From positions 291,121-355,120 of the forward strand of contig NZ_SMBX01000004.1 in NCBI RefSeq assembly GCF_004342005.1: 64,000 nt of DNA. The letters run 5' to 3'. Numbering within the stretch: position 1 is the first letter of the stretch; each line of letters begins with the position of its first letter. The position numbers were made by a program, and so were the translations under genes. Below are positions 45,413-54,812 of the stretch, in pieces. This DNA is from Paracandidimonas soli. Lineage in GTDB: Bacteria; Pseudomonadota; Gammaproteobacteria; Burkholderiales; Burkholderiaceae_B. Under the pieces are notes generated by a model. The model made no database searches, was not told the origin of the DNA, and worked only from the letters and a program-made list of their open reading frames with translations.

Positions 45413-46358
45413 CGGCTGCGCTTTGTCGGCTGAGTTGCCATAAGGATTCGGCCACTGGCGTCATTTCGGCGTGCTGGCGATAAAGACGGATCTCTATGGA
45501 AACCTGCCAGCCGGCGTCGCCGGCACGCAGCAGTTTTCCTGATGCAAGCTCATCGGCGATGAGTGACTCGGGCAGCCATGCGATACCCCGGCCTTCCAGT
45601 GCCATTGTCTTGAGCATGACGGCGTAGTGCGCCGTGAAGACTGCGGTAAAGCCCGCGCTTGCCGTGGCCGTAGTGCGAAGCCGCAGCTGGTCGCGCAGGC
45701 ACGTGCGCAGGATGCGTCCCAGGCCCGACTCCTCGCCGTACATCAGGATCGGCGCTTCCATGTCGGCGGAAAGCCGGTAGAGCGGTTTGGACGATGCCTC
45801 GGAAGCGGGGATGGATACTGGAACCAGTACATCCCGTCCCAATGTCAGCACCGGGTAGTGAAACTCGTCCAGCCTGCCGGGCGCGTTGGCGTGGCCGTGG
45901 CATAGCACAAATTGCACCCGGCGCTGGAGCATCAGGTCTTCGCAGGCCTGCAGGCTGTCCGACATGGTCTGTACCGGTCCCAGGCGCAATTGGGATTCCA
46001 TGCCTGAAAGCCAGCGGGGAAAAACCGTCAGAGACAGGGCATTGGTTGCCGCAATCCGCAGGCTGATGGCGGCCAGGTCATGCACTGCCCGGGTCTTGAT
46101 GCGCGCCGCCTGCAGGTCGGCCAGCAGGGCTTTGACCAGAGGGTGAAAGCGTTCTCCGGCCATCGTCAGCGCGGCGGGATGAGCCGTGCGGTCGAACAGT
46201 TCGACACCGACCCATTCCTCCAAAGAACGGATATGGCGGCTGAATGCGGGCTGAGCGATGGCGCGTGCCTGCGCGGCGCGTGAAAAGTTTCCGTGTTCGG
46301 CCAGGGCGAGAAAGTCTTCCAGCCATTCCAGGTCGAGCGGGCGGTTTTCTGGTCCCAT
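45372..46358 (-). CDS. LysR-family transcriptional regulator
   Basis: A 328-residue LTTR with an N-terminal winged HTH (DLEWLEDFLALAEHGNFSRA, AIAQPAFSRHIRSLEEWVG) and a C-terminal co-inducer domain. It is divergent from the DapA-like/Bug/SDR operon, so it most likely activates that operon in response to its substrate. Its 3' end overlaps hrpA by 41 bp. Confidence 0.92.
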   Translation of the reverse strand: MGPENRPLDLEWLEDFLALAEHGNFSRAAQARAIAQPAFSRHIRSLEEWVGVELFDRTAHPAALTMAGERFHPLVKALLADLQAARIKTRAVHDLAAISLRIAATNALSLTVFPRWLSGMESQLRLGPVQTMSDSLQACEDLMLQRRVQFVLCHGHANAPGRLDEFHYPVLTLGRDVLVPVSIPASEASSKPLYRLSADMEAPILMYGEESGLGRILRTCLRDQLRLRTTATASAGFTAVFTAHYAVMLKTMALEGRGIAWLPESLIADELASGKLLRAGDAGWQVSIEIRLYRQHAEMTPVAESLWQLSRQSAAASAASHPRPSAAV

Positions 46359-46420
46359 GTGAGGCCTGTTTCGGGTAGCGACGGATTCCGGGGTTCACAT
46401 CGCGAATAGATGTATGCATT

Positions 46421-46432
46421 TCCAGTATTGGA
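46421..46432. promoter_or_regulatory. Candidate LysR operator
   Basis: Dyad TCCA-GTAT-TGGA in the 141-bp gap between the divergent LysR gene and the DapA-like gene, about 65 bp from both starts. LTTR sites are short interrupted dyads in such gaps; this one is the best I see. Confidence 0.35.
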
Positions 46433-46499
46433 CTGCCGCGGTTGTGCGGCGACATCATAGCGCCATCACAGTACAGCAATAAATACAGGAGAACCAGTA

Positions 46500-47438
46500 A
46501 TGCCTTCCATCGGGAACTATCGCGGTATCATCCCGGCCATTGCCTGCCCGTTCACCCCGGATCACAGAATCGACGAGCCCGCGCTGCGCAAGCTGGCATC
46601 ATGGCTTGCCGGCCACGACGGCGTGGTGGCGGTGATGACCAACGGACATACGGGAGAGGTATTCGCCTTGACGCCGGCCGAGCGCGCGGAGGTGACGCGT
46701 ATCGTTGCGGATGAGCTGAAAGGGCGCTTGCCAGTCATCTCTTCCATCGTGTGCGAGGGCCTGGCCGAGGCTGCTGCGCATGCGGGTGCAGCCAGGAAGG
46801 CGGGGGCGGCCGCCCTGGACGTCATGCCGCCGCATCACTGGCTGCGATTCGGCTTTACCCCGGAGCATGCGCTTCAGTATTTCGACGCGATCCACCAGGC
46901 GGCTCCCGAGCTGGATCTTGTCTGCCACGTCTATCCCGCATGGACGCGGGCGTCATACTCCTGCACGCTGCTGGCCGAACTCGCCAGACTGCCTTACGTC
47001 CAGGCGTTCAAGGTGGGACAGCGGGACATGAACAAATATGCAAGAGACATCCAGGCGATCCGCGAGGCCGATGCGGGCAAGGCTGTCCTGACGTGCCACG
47101 ACGAATATCTGCTGGCTTCCATGGTGCAGGGCGTGGATGGCGCACTGGTGGGGTTTGCGACATTCATCCCCCAGCTCATCATCGATCTCTGGGAGGCGGT
47201 GAAGGCGGGCGACCTGAAGATGGCGATGGACATCCAGGCAGTGATCACGCCGTTGAAGGATGCTGTGTACGGCGGGGGAGAGCCGACGGGAGAGGCGCAT
47301 GCCAGGATGAAGGGAGGCATGTATCTCGCGGGAGTCATCGACGATGCGACGGTCCGCCCGCCGACATTGGCTCCGGACGAGCATGAAATGCAGGCGCTGC
47401 GCGCCGCGGTGAAGCAGGCTGGGTTGTTGCGGAGATAA
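46500..47438 (+). CDS. Dihydrodipicolinate synthase/N-acetylneuraminate lyase family aldolase
   Basis: A 312-residue (beta/alpha)8 class I aldolase. The Schiff-base lysine is in PYVQAFKVGQRDMNKY (about residue 178), the catalytic Tyr in LVCHVYPAW (about 143) and the GxxGE loop in MTNGHTGEVFALT. Clustering with a Bug binding protein and an SDR rather than with lysine genes indicates a catabolic keto-acid or sugar-acid role, not DapA proper. An AGGAG site precedes the ATG. Confidence 0.88.
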   Translation: MPSIGNYRGIIPAIACPFTPDHRIDEPALRKLASWLAGHDGVVAVMTNGHTGEVFALTPAERAEVTRIVADELKGRLPVISSIVCEGLAEAAAHAGAARKAGAAALDVMPPHHWLRFGFTPEHALQYFDAIHQAAPELDLVCHVYPAWTRASYSCTLLAELARLPYVQAFKVGQRDMNKYARDIQAIREADAGKAVLTCHDEYLLASMVQGVDGALVGFATFIPQLIIDLWEAVKAGDLKMAMDIQAVITPLKDAVYGGGEPTGEAHARMKGGMYLAGVIDDATVRPPTLAPDEHEMQALRAAVKQAGLLRR

Positions 47439-47494
47439 GGCTCGCATCCGGCGATTGGCTGCGAGGCGATTCAAGAACAAGGGAGACAAGCGAT

Positions 47495-48466
47495 ATGCAA
47501 ACGAAAAAACGGCATCTGATCAAGACAGTGTTATGCGCAGTGGCGGCATGTGGCGCCGCCGCGCCTGCGATGGCGGACACGTATCCTTCCAAGTCCGTGC
47601 GCATGATCATTCCATTTCCGCCTGGCGGCACTCTGGATGTGGTCGGACGCATGCTGGCGCAGCAGTTGGGCGAGCAGATGGGACAATCGTTCGTCGTGGA
47701 AAACAGGCCTGGAGGCAACGGTACGATCGGCGCGGCCGCCGTTGCGAGATCGGAAGCCGATGGCTATACGCTGCTGTTCAATGCGTCCACGTTCATCAGC
47801 GCTCCCATGACCATGAAATCCGTGCTCTACGACACGGACAGGGATTTCACTCCTGTGGCGTCGGTGGCCAAGGCGCCCATGTCCGTCTCCATCAACAAGG
47901 ATCTTCCGATCAGCGATGTGAAATCTCTTGTGGCGTATGCCAAGGCCAATCCAGGGAAGATGACCTTTGCGGTCGGCTCCATCGGTTCCGCGGGCCACCT
48001 TGCCACGGAGCTGCTGCGTCGCTCGGGAAACCTGGATTTCATGATCGTTCCCTATCGGGGAACCGCTCCCGCATTGCAGGACCTGATCGGCGGAAGGATC
48101 GATGGGTTCATCGATCCCATCCTGGGTTCGCTGTCGTACCATCAGAGCGGCATGCTGAAAGTCGTGGCCGTGACGTCGGAGGAACGTGCCGGCAATCTGC
48201 CCGACGTTGCCACGGTGGGGGAGACGATACCCGGATACGCCTTTTATAGCTGGTATGGGTTGTGGGGGCCGAAGAGCCTGCCGGATGACATTGCGGCCAG
48301 GCTGAACGGCGAGGTGGGCAAGGCGCTCGAAGTGATGGGGCCGGCGCTGAAGGAACAAGGCCTGTTGTCATCGCCGGGAAGCATCGAGGAATTCAGGCAA
48401 TTCCAGAAGCAGGAAATGGACCGGATGAAAAAGATCATCACGGAAGGAAATATCCGTGCCGAATGA
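47495..48466 (+). CDS. Bug-family tripartite tricarboxylate transporter binding protein
   Basis: A 323-residue periplasmic protein with signal peptide (cleavage near AAAPAMA-DTYP) and the Bug/TctC signature YPSKSVRMIIPFPPGGTLDV, then VVENRPGGNGTIGAAAVA. Bug proteins are greatly expanded in Bordetella and relatives and bind carboxylates; most lack an adjacent transporter, as here. It likely captures the substrate of the neighbouring aldolase and SDR. Confidence 0.92.
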   Translation: MQTKKRHLIKTVLCAVAACGAAAPAMADTYPSKSVRMIIPFPPGGTLDVVGRMLAQQLGEQMGQSFVVENRPGGNGTIGAAAVARSEADGYTLLFNASTFISAPMTMKSVLYDTDRDFTPVASVAKAPMSVSINKDLPISDVKSLVAYAKANPGKMTFAVGSIGSAGHLATELLRRSGNLDFMIVPYRGTAPALQDLIGGRIDGFIDPILGSLSYHQSGMLKVVAVTSEERAGNLPDVATVGETIPGYAFYSWYGLWGPKSLPDDIAARLNGEVGKALEVMGPALKEQGLLSSPGSIEEFRQFQKQEMDRMKKIITEGNIRAE

Positions 48467-49163
48467 GGCAGCCGGCAGATACGCCGTCGTCACCGGCAGC
48501 AGCAGCGGCATCGGTCTTGCCGTTTGCCGCAGGCTCCTGTCGGAAGGCTGGCGGGTATCCGGCGTGGACAGGGCGGATCCGGCCGTGGAGCATCCCGCCT
48601 TTTTCCCGCTCCGGCTGGATCTGTCCGATGACGAGCAATGTGCGCAGGTGCGGGAGCGCCTGGAACGGACGCCGGACGCACTGGTGCATGCCGCGGGCAT
48701 ACTGCGCACAGGCGGGCTTGGAGACATGTGCGCGGAGGACGGATTGCTGATGTGGAAGCTGCATGTGCATGCGGCCAGCCTGCTGGCAAATGCCATCGTG
48801 CCGCAGATGGTGGAGCGCGGGTCGGGACGGGTGGTATTCCTGGGCAGCCGTGTGGCCGGCGGACTGCCTTTGCGGGGCCAGTATGCGGCAAGCAAGGCGG
48901 CGCTGGTCGCCCTGGCACGCAGCTGGGCGGCCGAGGTGGTGTCGAGCGGGGTCACGGTCAACGTCGTCTCTCCGGGAGCGACCGCAACCGCCATGCTGTC
49001 CGGTCCCGGACGCGCAGCAAGCCAGCCCCGTCTGCCGCCGATCGGCCGGCTGATCGAACCTGACGAAGTGGCCGGGCTGGTTTCCTATCTTCTGGGGCCG
49101 GGGGCTGGAGCCGTGACCGGCCAGAATATCGCGATTTGCGGCGGATCCTCGCTGAGCTATTGA
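48456..49163 (+). CDS. Short-chain dehydrogenase/reductase
   Basis: A 235-residue SDR starting at GTG 48456, overlapping the Bug gene by 11 bp. NAD(P) motif AVVTGSSSGIG; Ser/Tyr/Lys active site in VVFLGSRVAGGLPLRGQYAASK; AICGGSS end. As the last gene of the LysR-linked operon it probably oxidises an alcohol intermediate of the same pathway. Confidence 0.88.
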   Translation: MPNEAAGRYAVVTGSSSGIGLAVCRRLLSEGWRVSGVDRADPAVEHPAFFPLRLDLSDDEQCAQVRERLERTPDALVHAAGILRTGGLGDMCAEDGLLMWKLHVHAASLLANAIVPQMVERGSGRVVFLGSRVAGGLPLRGQYAASKAALVALARSWAAEVVSSGVTVNVVSPGATATAMLSGPGRAASQPRLPPIGRLIEPDEVAGLVSYLLGPGAGAVTGQNIAICGGSSLSY

Positions 49164-49289
49164 GGAACAAGGGCTTGTTTTCGTTCGGGCCGGAGATGTG
49201 CTGGCGCGGGCTTGGCGCACGGTATTCTTGTAAAAATATTTCATATGTGCTTCCGGGTTGTCATGCCGGGACTGGCTTACAATTCCGGG

Positions 49290-52200
49290 ATGACCGAACC
49301 GACCGCCACCCCCGCTTTTGTCCACCTGCGCATCCACTCCGAGTTTTCGGTGGTGGATGGCATCGCGCGCATTCCCGATCTCGTCAAGCGAGCCGTCCAG
49401 TTCAAGCAGCCTGCAATGGCGCTGACGGACCTCGGCAACCTGTTCGGCTTCATCAAGTTCTACAAGCAGGCGCGCGGCAAGGGGATCAAGCCGATCGCGG
49501 GCAGCGATGTCTGGATCGCGAACGATGCGGATCCGGACAAGCCGTTCCGCGCCTTGCTGCTGGCCTGCAGCCACAAGGGCTATCTGGCGCTGTGCGAGCT
49601 GCTCAGCCAGGCATGGCTGGAAAACCAGACACGCGGCCGGGCGGAGCTGAGGCGCGAGTGGCTGTCGGATACCGAAGGGCTGATTCTGCTGTCGGGAGGG
49701 CGCGCGGGCGATATCGGCCACGCGCTGGAGGCCGGCCGAATGGACGAGGCGGTTGCGCTGGCGCAGGTATGGGGCCGGAAGTTTCCCGGCAGGTTCTATA
49801 TCGAGCTGCAGCGGGCCGGCATGGACGGCGACGAGGCCTATGTGCAGGCTGCGCTGCGCGTGGCGGCCAAGGCCGGCCTGCCTGTCGTGGCCACGCATCC
49901 GGTCCAGTTCCTGGAGGCGTCTGATTTCCGCGCGCACGAAGTGCGCGTCTGCATCGCCGATGGCGAGCAACTGGGCAATGCGCGCCGGGTGCGCCGCTTC
50001 ACCGAACAGCAATACCTGCTCAGTTCCGAGGAGATGGCCCGGCGTTTCGCCGACGTGCCCTCCGCCATCGCCAATACGGTGGAGATCGCCAAGCGCTGCA
50101 ATCTGACGCTGACGCTGGGCAAGCCCTGCCTGCCGATATTTCCCACGCCCGACGGCGTGACGCTGGACGACTACCTGGTGCAACTGGCCCACGAAGGGCT
50201 GGCAACGCGCATGGCGCAGCTGTATCCCGACGAGCAGGAGCGCGAGAAGCAGTATCCGACCTACCGCGAAAGGCTGGAGTGGGAATGCAAGACCATCATC
50301 AATATGGGCTTCCCCGGATACTTCCTGATCGTGGCGGACTTCATCAACTGGGGCAAGGCCAACGGCGTCCCGGTGGGACCGGGCCGCGGCTCGGGCGCGG
50401 GCTCGCTGGTGGCCTATGCGCTGGGCATCACCGACCTCGATCCGCTGCGCTATGACTTGCTGTTCGAGCGCTTCCTGAACCCGGAGCGGGTGTCCATGCC
50501 CGACTTCGATATCGACTTCTGCCAGGACAACCGCGAACGCGTCATCGATTACGTCAAGCAAAAGTACGGCAAGGAGGCCGTCAGCCAGATCGCCACATTC
50601 GGTACGCTGGGCGCCAAGGCCGTGGTGCGGGACGTGGGGCGCGTGCTGGGGATGCCCTACAGCCTTTGCGACACGCTGTCGAAGATGATCCCGTTCAATC
50701 CGGCCGATCCCTGGTCGCTGGAGCGGACTCTGGAACACGAGCCCGCTTTCAAGGAGCGCTACGACCAGGACGAAGAAGTCAAGGCGCTGGTCGACCTCGC
50801 GCGCCCGCTCGAAGGGTTGACGCGCAATATCGGCATGCACGCCGGCGGGGTGCTGATCGCTCCCGGCAAGCTCACGGATTTCTGCCCGCTCTATCGGCAG
50901 TCGGGCGCGGATGCCGGCGTGGTGTCGCAGTACGACAAGGACGACGTCGAGGCCGCCGGCCTGGTCAAGTTCGACTTCCTGGGCCTGCGCAACCTGACCA
51001 TCCTGGACTGGGCCGTGCGCTATGTGCGGCAGTACAACGAAAGCCGGCGCGACTTCGACATCATGTCGCTGTCCCTGGACGATCCCCAGGCCTATCGCAT
51101 CCTGTGCGAAGGCAACACGACCGCCGTGTTCCAGCTGGAATCGCGCGGCATGAAGGAACTGCTCAAGGGCCTGCGTCCCAACACCTTCGAAGACATCATC
51201 GCCATGCTGGCGCTGTATCGCCCGGGCCCGCTGGAGTCGGGCATGGTGGTGGACTTTGTCAACCGCAAGCATGGCCGCGCCGAAGTCGATTATTTCCATC
51301 CCGATCTGGAGCCTGTGCTCAAGAGCACCTACGGCGTCATCGTCTATCAGGAACAGGTGATGCTGATCTCCCAGATCATCGGGGGATACAGTCTCGGCGG
51401 CGCCGACCTGCTGCGCCGCGCCATGGGCAAGAAGAAGCCCGAAGAAATGGCCAAGCACCGCGAGCTTTTTGAAAAGGGTGCGGTCGAGAAAGGCTACGAT
51501 GGCGACCTGGCCGTCAGGCTGTTCGACCTGATGGAAAAATTCGCAGGCTACGGCTTCAACAAGAGTCACTCGGCCGCCTACGCGCTGATCGCCTACCAGA
51601 CGGCCTGGCTCAAGGCGCATCATCCGGCGGAATTCCTGGCAGCGACCCTGTTGTCGGATATGGACGATACCGACAAGGTGCAGACGTTCTGGAAGGATGC
51701 GCTGGCCAATGGCGTCGAGGTGCTGCCGCCCGATGTCAATGCGTCGGCCTATCGTTTCGAGCCCGTGATGGATGCCCATACGGCGCAGGGCAAGCCGCCG
51801 CGCACCATGCGCTACGGCCTGGGCGCGGTCAAGGGAACCGGCCAGGGCGCGGTCGAGGAAATCCTGAAGGCGCGCGAAGAGGGCGGTCCCTTCACCAGCC
51901 TGTTCGATTTCTGCCGCCGTGTGGACAAGCATTCGGTCAACCGCCGCACGATCGAGGCGCTGATCCGCGCCGGCGCCTTCGATACCATCGAACCCAACCG
52001 CGCCGCGCTGCTGGCGACGGTGGGCAGCGCAATGGAAGCTGCGGAGCAGGCGGCGCGCAGCGCCAACCAGGTCTCCCTGTTCGCCGACGATGCCGACGCC
52101 ATCGTCGAGGGCGAGCTGGCCAAGGTGGCGCCTTGGGACCTGCGTGTGCGCCTCATGGAGGAAAAGGCGGCCCTGGGCTTTTACTTCAGCGGCCACCTGT

Positions 52201-52781
52201 TCGATGCCTGGCGCGACGAAGTGCGCCGCTTCGCTCCGACGCCTCTGGCCAGGCTGACGCCTTCGCGCGGCCAGCAATGGTTCGCGGGTGTGCTGGCGGC
52301 TGTGCGACCCCGCATGACGCGGCGTGGGAAAATGCTGTACGCCTTGCTGGACGACGGCTCGGCGCAGGTGGAAGTCGCCGTGTTCAACGAGCTGTACGAA
52401 CAGCATCGCCACCGCCTGAGGGAGGACGCGCTGGTCATCATGCAGGGCAAGGTCAGCAACGACGATTATTCCGGCGGCCTGCGCATTTCGGCGGACGCGG
52501 TATTCGATCTGCAGCTCGCCCGCGAGGCGCGGGCCAGGGCGTTGCGCGTGACGCTCAACGGCAAGGCGGATGACGCCAGGCTGAGGCAGTTGCTGAATCC
52601 GTTCAGGGCGGAGCCGGAGAACGGCATCCCCGGCGTTCCGGTCGAGGTCCGGCTGGAGCGCGGCAGTTTCGAATGCGCGCTGCGCCTGGGCGAAGACTGG
52701 CGCGTGCGCATGGCCGACGACATGCTGGAGCAGCTGGAAGCCTGGGCCGGGCCGGAGTCGATCGAGGTGCTTTACACATGA
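49290..52781 (+). CDS. dnaE: DNA polymerase III alpha subunit
   Basis: A 1163-residue replicative polymerase. The N-terminal PHP domain opens AFVHLRIHSEFSVVDG (about 10-280), the palm contains PGRGSGAGSLVAYALGITD and PDFDIDFCQDNR with the catalytic Asp pair (about residue 405), and the fingers include GGYSLGGADLLRRAMGKKK. HhH and OB domains fill the C-terminus. ATG 49290 begins the conserved sequence. Its stop overlaps the next gene's ATG by 4 bp, tying LPS genes to replication. Confidence 0.97.
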   Translation: MTEPTATPAFVHLRIHSEFSVVDGIARIPDLVKRAVQFKQPAMALTDLGNLFGFIKFYKQARGKGIKPIAGSDVWIANDADPDKPFRALLLACSHKGYLALCELLSQAWLENQTRGRAELRREWLSDTEGLILLSGGRAGDIGHALEAGRMDEAVALAQVWGRKFPGRFYIELQRAGMDGDEAYVQAALRVAAKAGLPVVATHPVQFLEASDFRAHEVRVCIADGEQLGNARRVRRFTEQQYLLSSEEMARRFADVPSAIANTVEIAKRCNLTLTLGKPCLPIFPTPDGVTLDDYLVQLAHEGLATRMAQLYPDEQEREKQYPTYRERLEWECKTIINMGFPGYFLIVADFINWGKANGVPVGPGRGSGAGSLVAYALGITDLDPLRYDLLFERFLNPERVSMPDFDIDFCQDNRERVIDYVKQKYGKEAVSQIATFGTLGAKAVVRDVGRVLGMPYSLCDTLSKMIPFNPADPWSLERTLEHEPAFKERYDQDEEVKALVDLARPLEGLTRNIGMHAGGVLIAPGKLTDFCPLYRQSGADAGVVSQYDKDDVEAAGLVKFDFLGLRNLTILDWAVRYVRQYNESRRDFDIMSLSLDDPQAYRILCEGNTTAVFQLESRGMKELLKGLRPNTFEDIIAMLALYRPGPLESGMVVDFVNRKHGRAEVDYFHPDLEPVLKSTYGVIVYQEQVMLISQIIGGYSLGGADLLRRAMGKKKPEEMAKHRELFEKGAVEKGYDGDLAVRLFDLMEKFAGYGFNKSHSAAYALIAYQTAWLKAHHPAEFLAATLLSDMDDTDKVQTFWKDALANGVEVLPPDVNASAYRFEPVMDAHTAQGKPPRTMRYGLGAVKGTGQGAVEEILKAREEGGPFTSLFDFCRRVDKHSVNRRTIEALIRAGAFDTIEPNRAALLATVGSAMEAAEQAARSANQVSLFADDADAIVEGELAKVAPWDLRVRLMEEKAALGFYFSGHLFDAWRDEVRRFAPTPLARLTPSRGQQWFAGVLAAVRPRMTRRGKMLYALLDDGSAQVEVAVFNELYEQHRHRLREDALVIMQGKVSNDDYSGGLRISADAVFDLQLAREARARALRVTLNGKADDARLRQLLNPFRAEPENGIPGVPVEVRLERGSFECALRLGEDWRVRMADDMLEQLEAWAGPESIEVLYT

Positions 52782-53887
52782 GCATGAACGCCCCATTGCG
52801 CATCCTGCAGACGGAAGCCGCGACGGATTTCGGCGGGCAGGAGCAATACATCCATCGGATGATGCATATCCTGCGCGACCGGGGGCACATGGTCGAAGCC
52901 GTATGCCAGCCGCACGCCGTGCTGGCGGAAAAGCTGCGGCAGGCGGGCTTTGGCGTGCACGTCATGCCGACGGACGGACCCCTGAACTATCTGTCTTGCG
53001 TCTCGCGCATTCGCAAGATACTGCGCGCGGGCAAGTTCGACGTGGTGAACAGCCACAGTCGCAGGGACACGATGATCGCGGCCATGGCCGGCCGCCTGGC
53101 GGGCACGCCGGTCATCGTGCGCACGCGCCACCTCGCCAAACCGCCCAAATCATTGCTGAGCTACAACGTCCTGCCCAAGCGCGTCATCACGCCCAGCGAA
53201 GCCGTGCGCAAGATGCTGCTCGATCGCGGCGTGCCTGCCGGACATGTGGCGGTTGTCTATCCTGTCGTGGATGCGCCGGAACTCGTGGCCGAATCTTCGC
53301 TGCGCCCGGAGCTTGGTCTTGGCGATGACGCCGTCGTAGTCGGCTGCGTCGGGGCGATGCGTCCGAAAAAGGGGCAGCGCTTCCTGCTGCAGGCCATGCA
53401 GCCTTTGTTCGGCAAGCATCCTCTGCTGCACCTGGTGTTCGTGGGCGGCGGATCTCCCATTTTCGAACAATTGCAGGACGAGGTGACACGGCTGCGGTTG
53501 CAGCACCGGGTCCATTTGCTGGGTACCCGCCCCGATGTGCCGAACTTGCTTGCGGGTTTCGATATCTTTGCGCTGGCGACCGAGCAGGAAGCATCGGGTA
53601 CGGTATTCGTCGAAGCGTCGGCGGCAGCGCTGCCCGTTGTCGGGAACGCCGTTGACGGCGTTCCCGAGATGTTCACGGATACGGTCAGCGGATTCCTGGT
53701 GCCTCCGGGGGATATGGGCGCGCTGACGCGCGCGCTGGATACGCTGGTCAGCGATCCTGCGCTGCGCAGGAAAATGGGCGATGAGGGCAGGCGTCTTTAT
53801 CTCGAAGAGCAGCGGTTCACGCCGGCGGGCATGGGCATGCGCGTGGAACAGGCTTACCGGAAATGGCTCGAGGAGCTGCGCCGATGA
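52778..53887 (+). CDS. GT4-family glycosyltransferase (LPS core, probable)
   Basis: A 369-residue GT-B enzyme of family GT4. N-terminal acceptor motif TDFGGQEQYIHRMMHILRDRGH; sugar-nucleotide motif EASGTVFVEASAAALPVVG (E-x7-E) with GVPEMF near residue 285. It is translationally coupled to dnaE and to the following deacetylase by 4-bp overlaps. Location resembles the BP2328-BP2331 LPS core cluster of Bordetella pertussis; the sugar added is unknown. Confidence 0.87.
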   Translation: MSMNAPLRILQTEAATDFGGQEQYIHRMMHILRDRGHMVEAVCQPHAVLAEKLRQAGFGVHVMPTDGPLNYLSCVSRIRKILRAGKFDVVNSHSRRDTMIAAMAGRLAGTPVIVRTRHLAKPPKSLLSYNVLPKRVITPSEAVRKMLLDRGVPAGHVAVVYPVVDAPELVAESSLRPELGLGDDAVVVGCVGAMRPKKGQRFLLQAMQPLFGKHPLLHLVFVGGGSPIFEQLQDEVTRLRLQHRVHLLGTRPDVPNLLAGFDIFALATEQEASGTVFVEASAAALPVVGNAVDGVPEMFTDTVSGFLVPPGDMGALTRALDTLVSDPALRRKMGDEGRRLYLEEQRFTPAGMGMRVEQAYRKWLEELRR

Positions 53888-54732
53888 CACAGGGAAAAAA
53901 CACAACAGTGCCGGTGCTGATGTATCACCATGTCTCTCCGTCGCCGGGGATGATCACAAGCTCGCCCGCCAATTTCGAGGACAACCTGCGCTGGCTGAAG
54001 AGGCATGGTTACAGGTCCTTGTCATCGGATGAATTCGCCGCCCACCTGAACGGTCAGGCCGCGCCCGGGAAATCCGTGCTCATCACCTTCGACGACGGAT
54101 ACCTGGACAACTGGGTCTATGCCTATCCCTTGCTGAAAAAGTATGGATTCTCCGCGATGCTGTTCGTGGTGACTTCGTGGATAGGCGACGGCGAGGCGCG
54201 TCCGCACGAGGGACAGGGCCAGCCCTTGCCGCCGACGCCGGACCACCATGAATGCGAACGGATCATTGCGGCGGGCAGGGCGGACGAGGTCATGCTGCGC
54301 TGGAGCGAAATAGAACGCATGCGAGGCGATGGGGTATTCGAGATACACAGCCATACGCACACGCATACCCGCTGGGATCTGAAGGAGCCAGGCGGAAAGA
54401 ATGCGCGCATGCGCCAGGAATTGCGGGATTCGCGCGACACTCTGTCGGAACGCCTTGGCGGCGTGTCGGAGCATTTTTGCTGGCCCCAGGGATATTACGA
54501 CGATGATTATGTAGAAATCGCAAGGCAGAGCGGTTTTCGCTATCTGTATACTACGCACGCCTTCGGCCGCAACCTTCCCGGCAGCGATGCCGGGCGCATT
54601 TATCGCTTTGCCGTGCGCAACAAGCCGGGAAACACGATCGGGCGACGGATCCGCATTGCCGCCCATCCCGTCATCGGCCCCGTGTACAACCGCTGGAAGC
54701 TATGGAAGCGCTCCTTGCGAAAGAAAGCTTGA
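53884..54732 (+). CDS. Polysaccharide deacetylase family protein
   Basis: A 282-residue NodB-fold carbohydrate esterase (CE4). The catalytic/metal motifs are SVLITFDDGYLDNWVYAYPLL (Asp-Asp) and FEIHSHTHTHTRW (His residues). No signal peptide or membrane helix is obvious, so it probably acts in the cytoplasm, deacetylating an N-acetylated core sugar. It is one of two such genes in the cluster. Confidence 0.88.
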   Translation: MTQGKNTTVPVLMYHHVSPSPGMITSSPANFEDNLRWLKRHGYRSLSSDEFAAHLNGQAAPGKSVLITFDDGYLDNWVYAYPLLKKYGFSAMLFVVTSWIGDGEARPHEGQGQPLPPTPDHHECERIIAAGRADEVMLRWSEIERMRGDGVFEIHSHTHTHTRWDLKEPGGKNARMRQELRDSRDTLSERLGGVSEHFCWPQGYYDDDYVEIARQSGFRYLYTTHAFGRNLPGSDAGRIYRFAVRNKPGNTIGRRIRIAAHPVIGPVYNRWKLWKRSLRKKA

Positions 54733-54812
54733 CGCAAGGCGCTACGCAGCGGACAGATCTATATTATTAGTACACTAGATTCAACGGCCTCGGGCCTGGA
54801 AAACCAGCATAC

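Noticed and set aside
48438..52796. 1452-codon open frame on minus opposite dnaE and the SDR
   Set aside because: It runs antisense across two well-supported genes and has shadow composition without recognisable domains.
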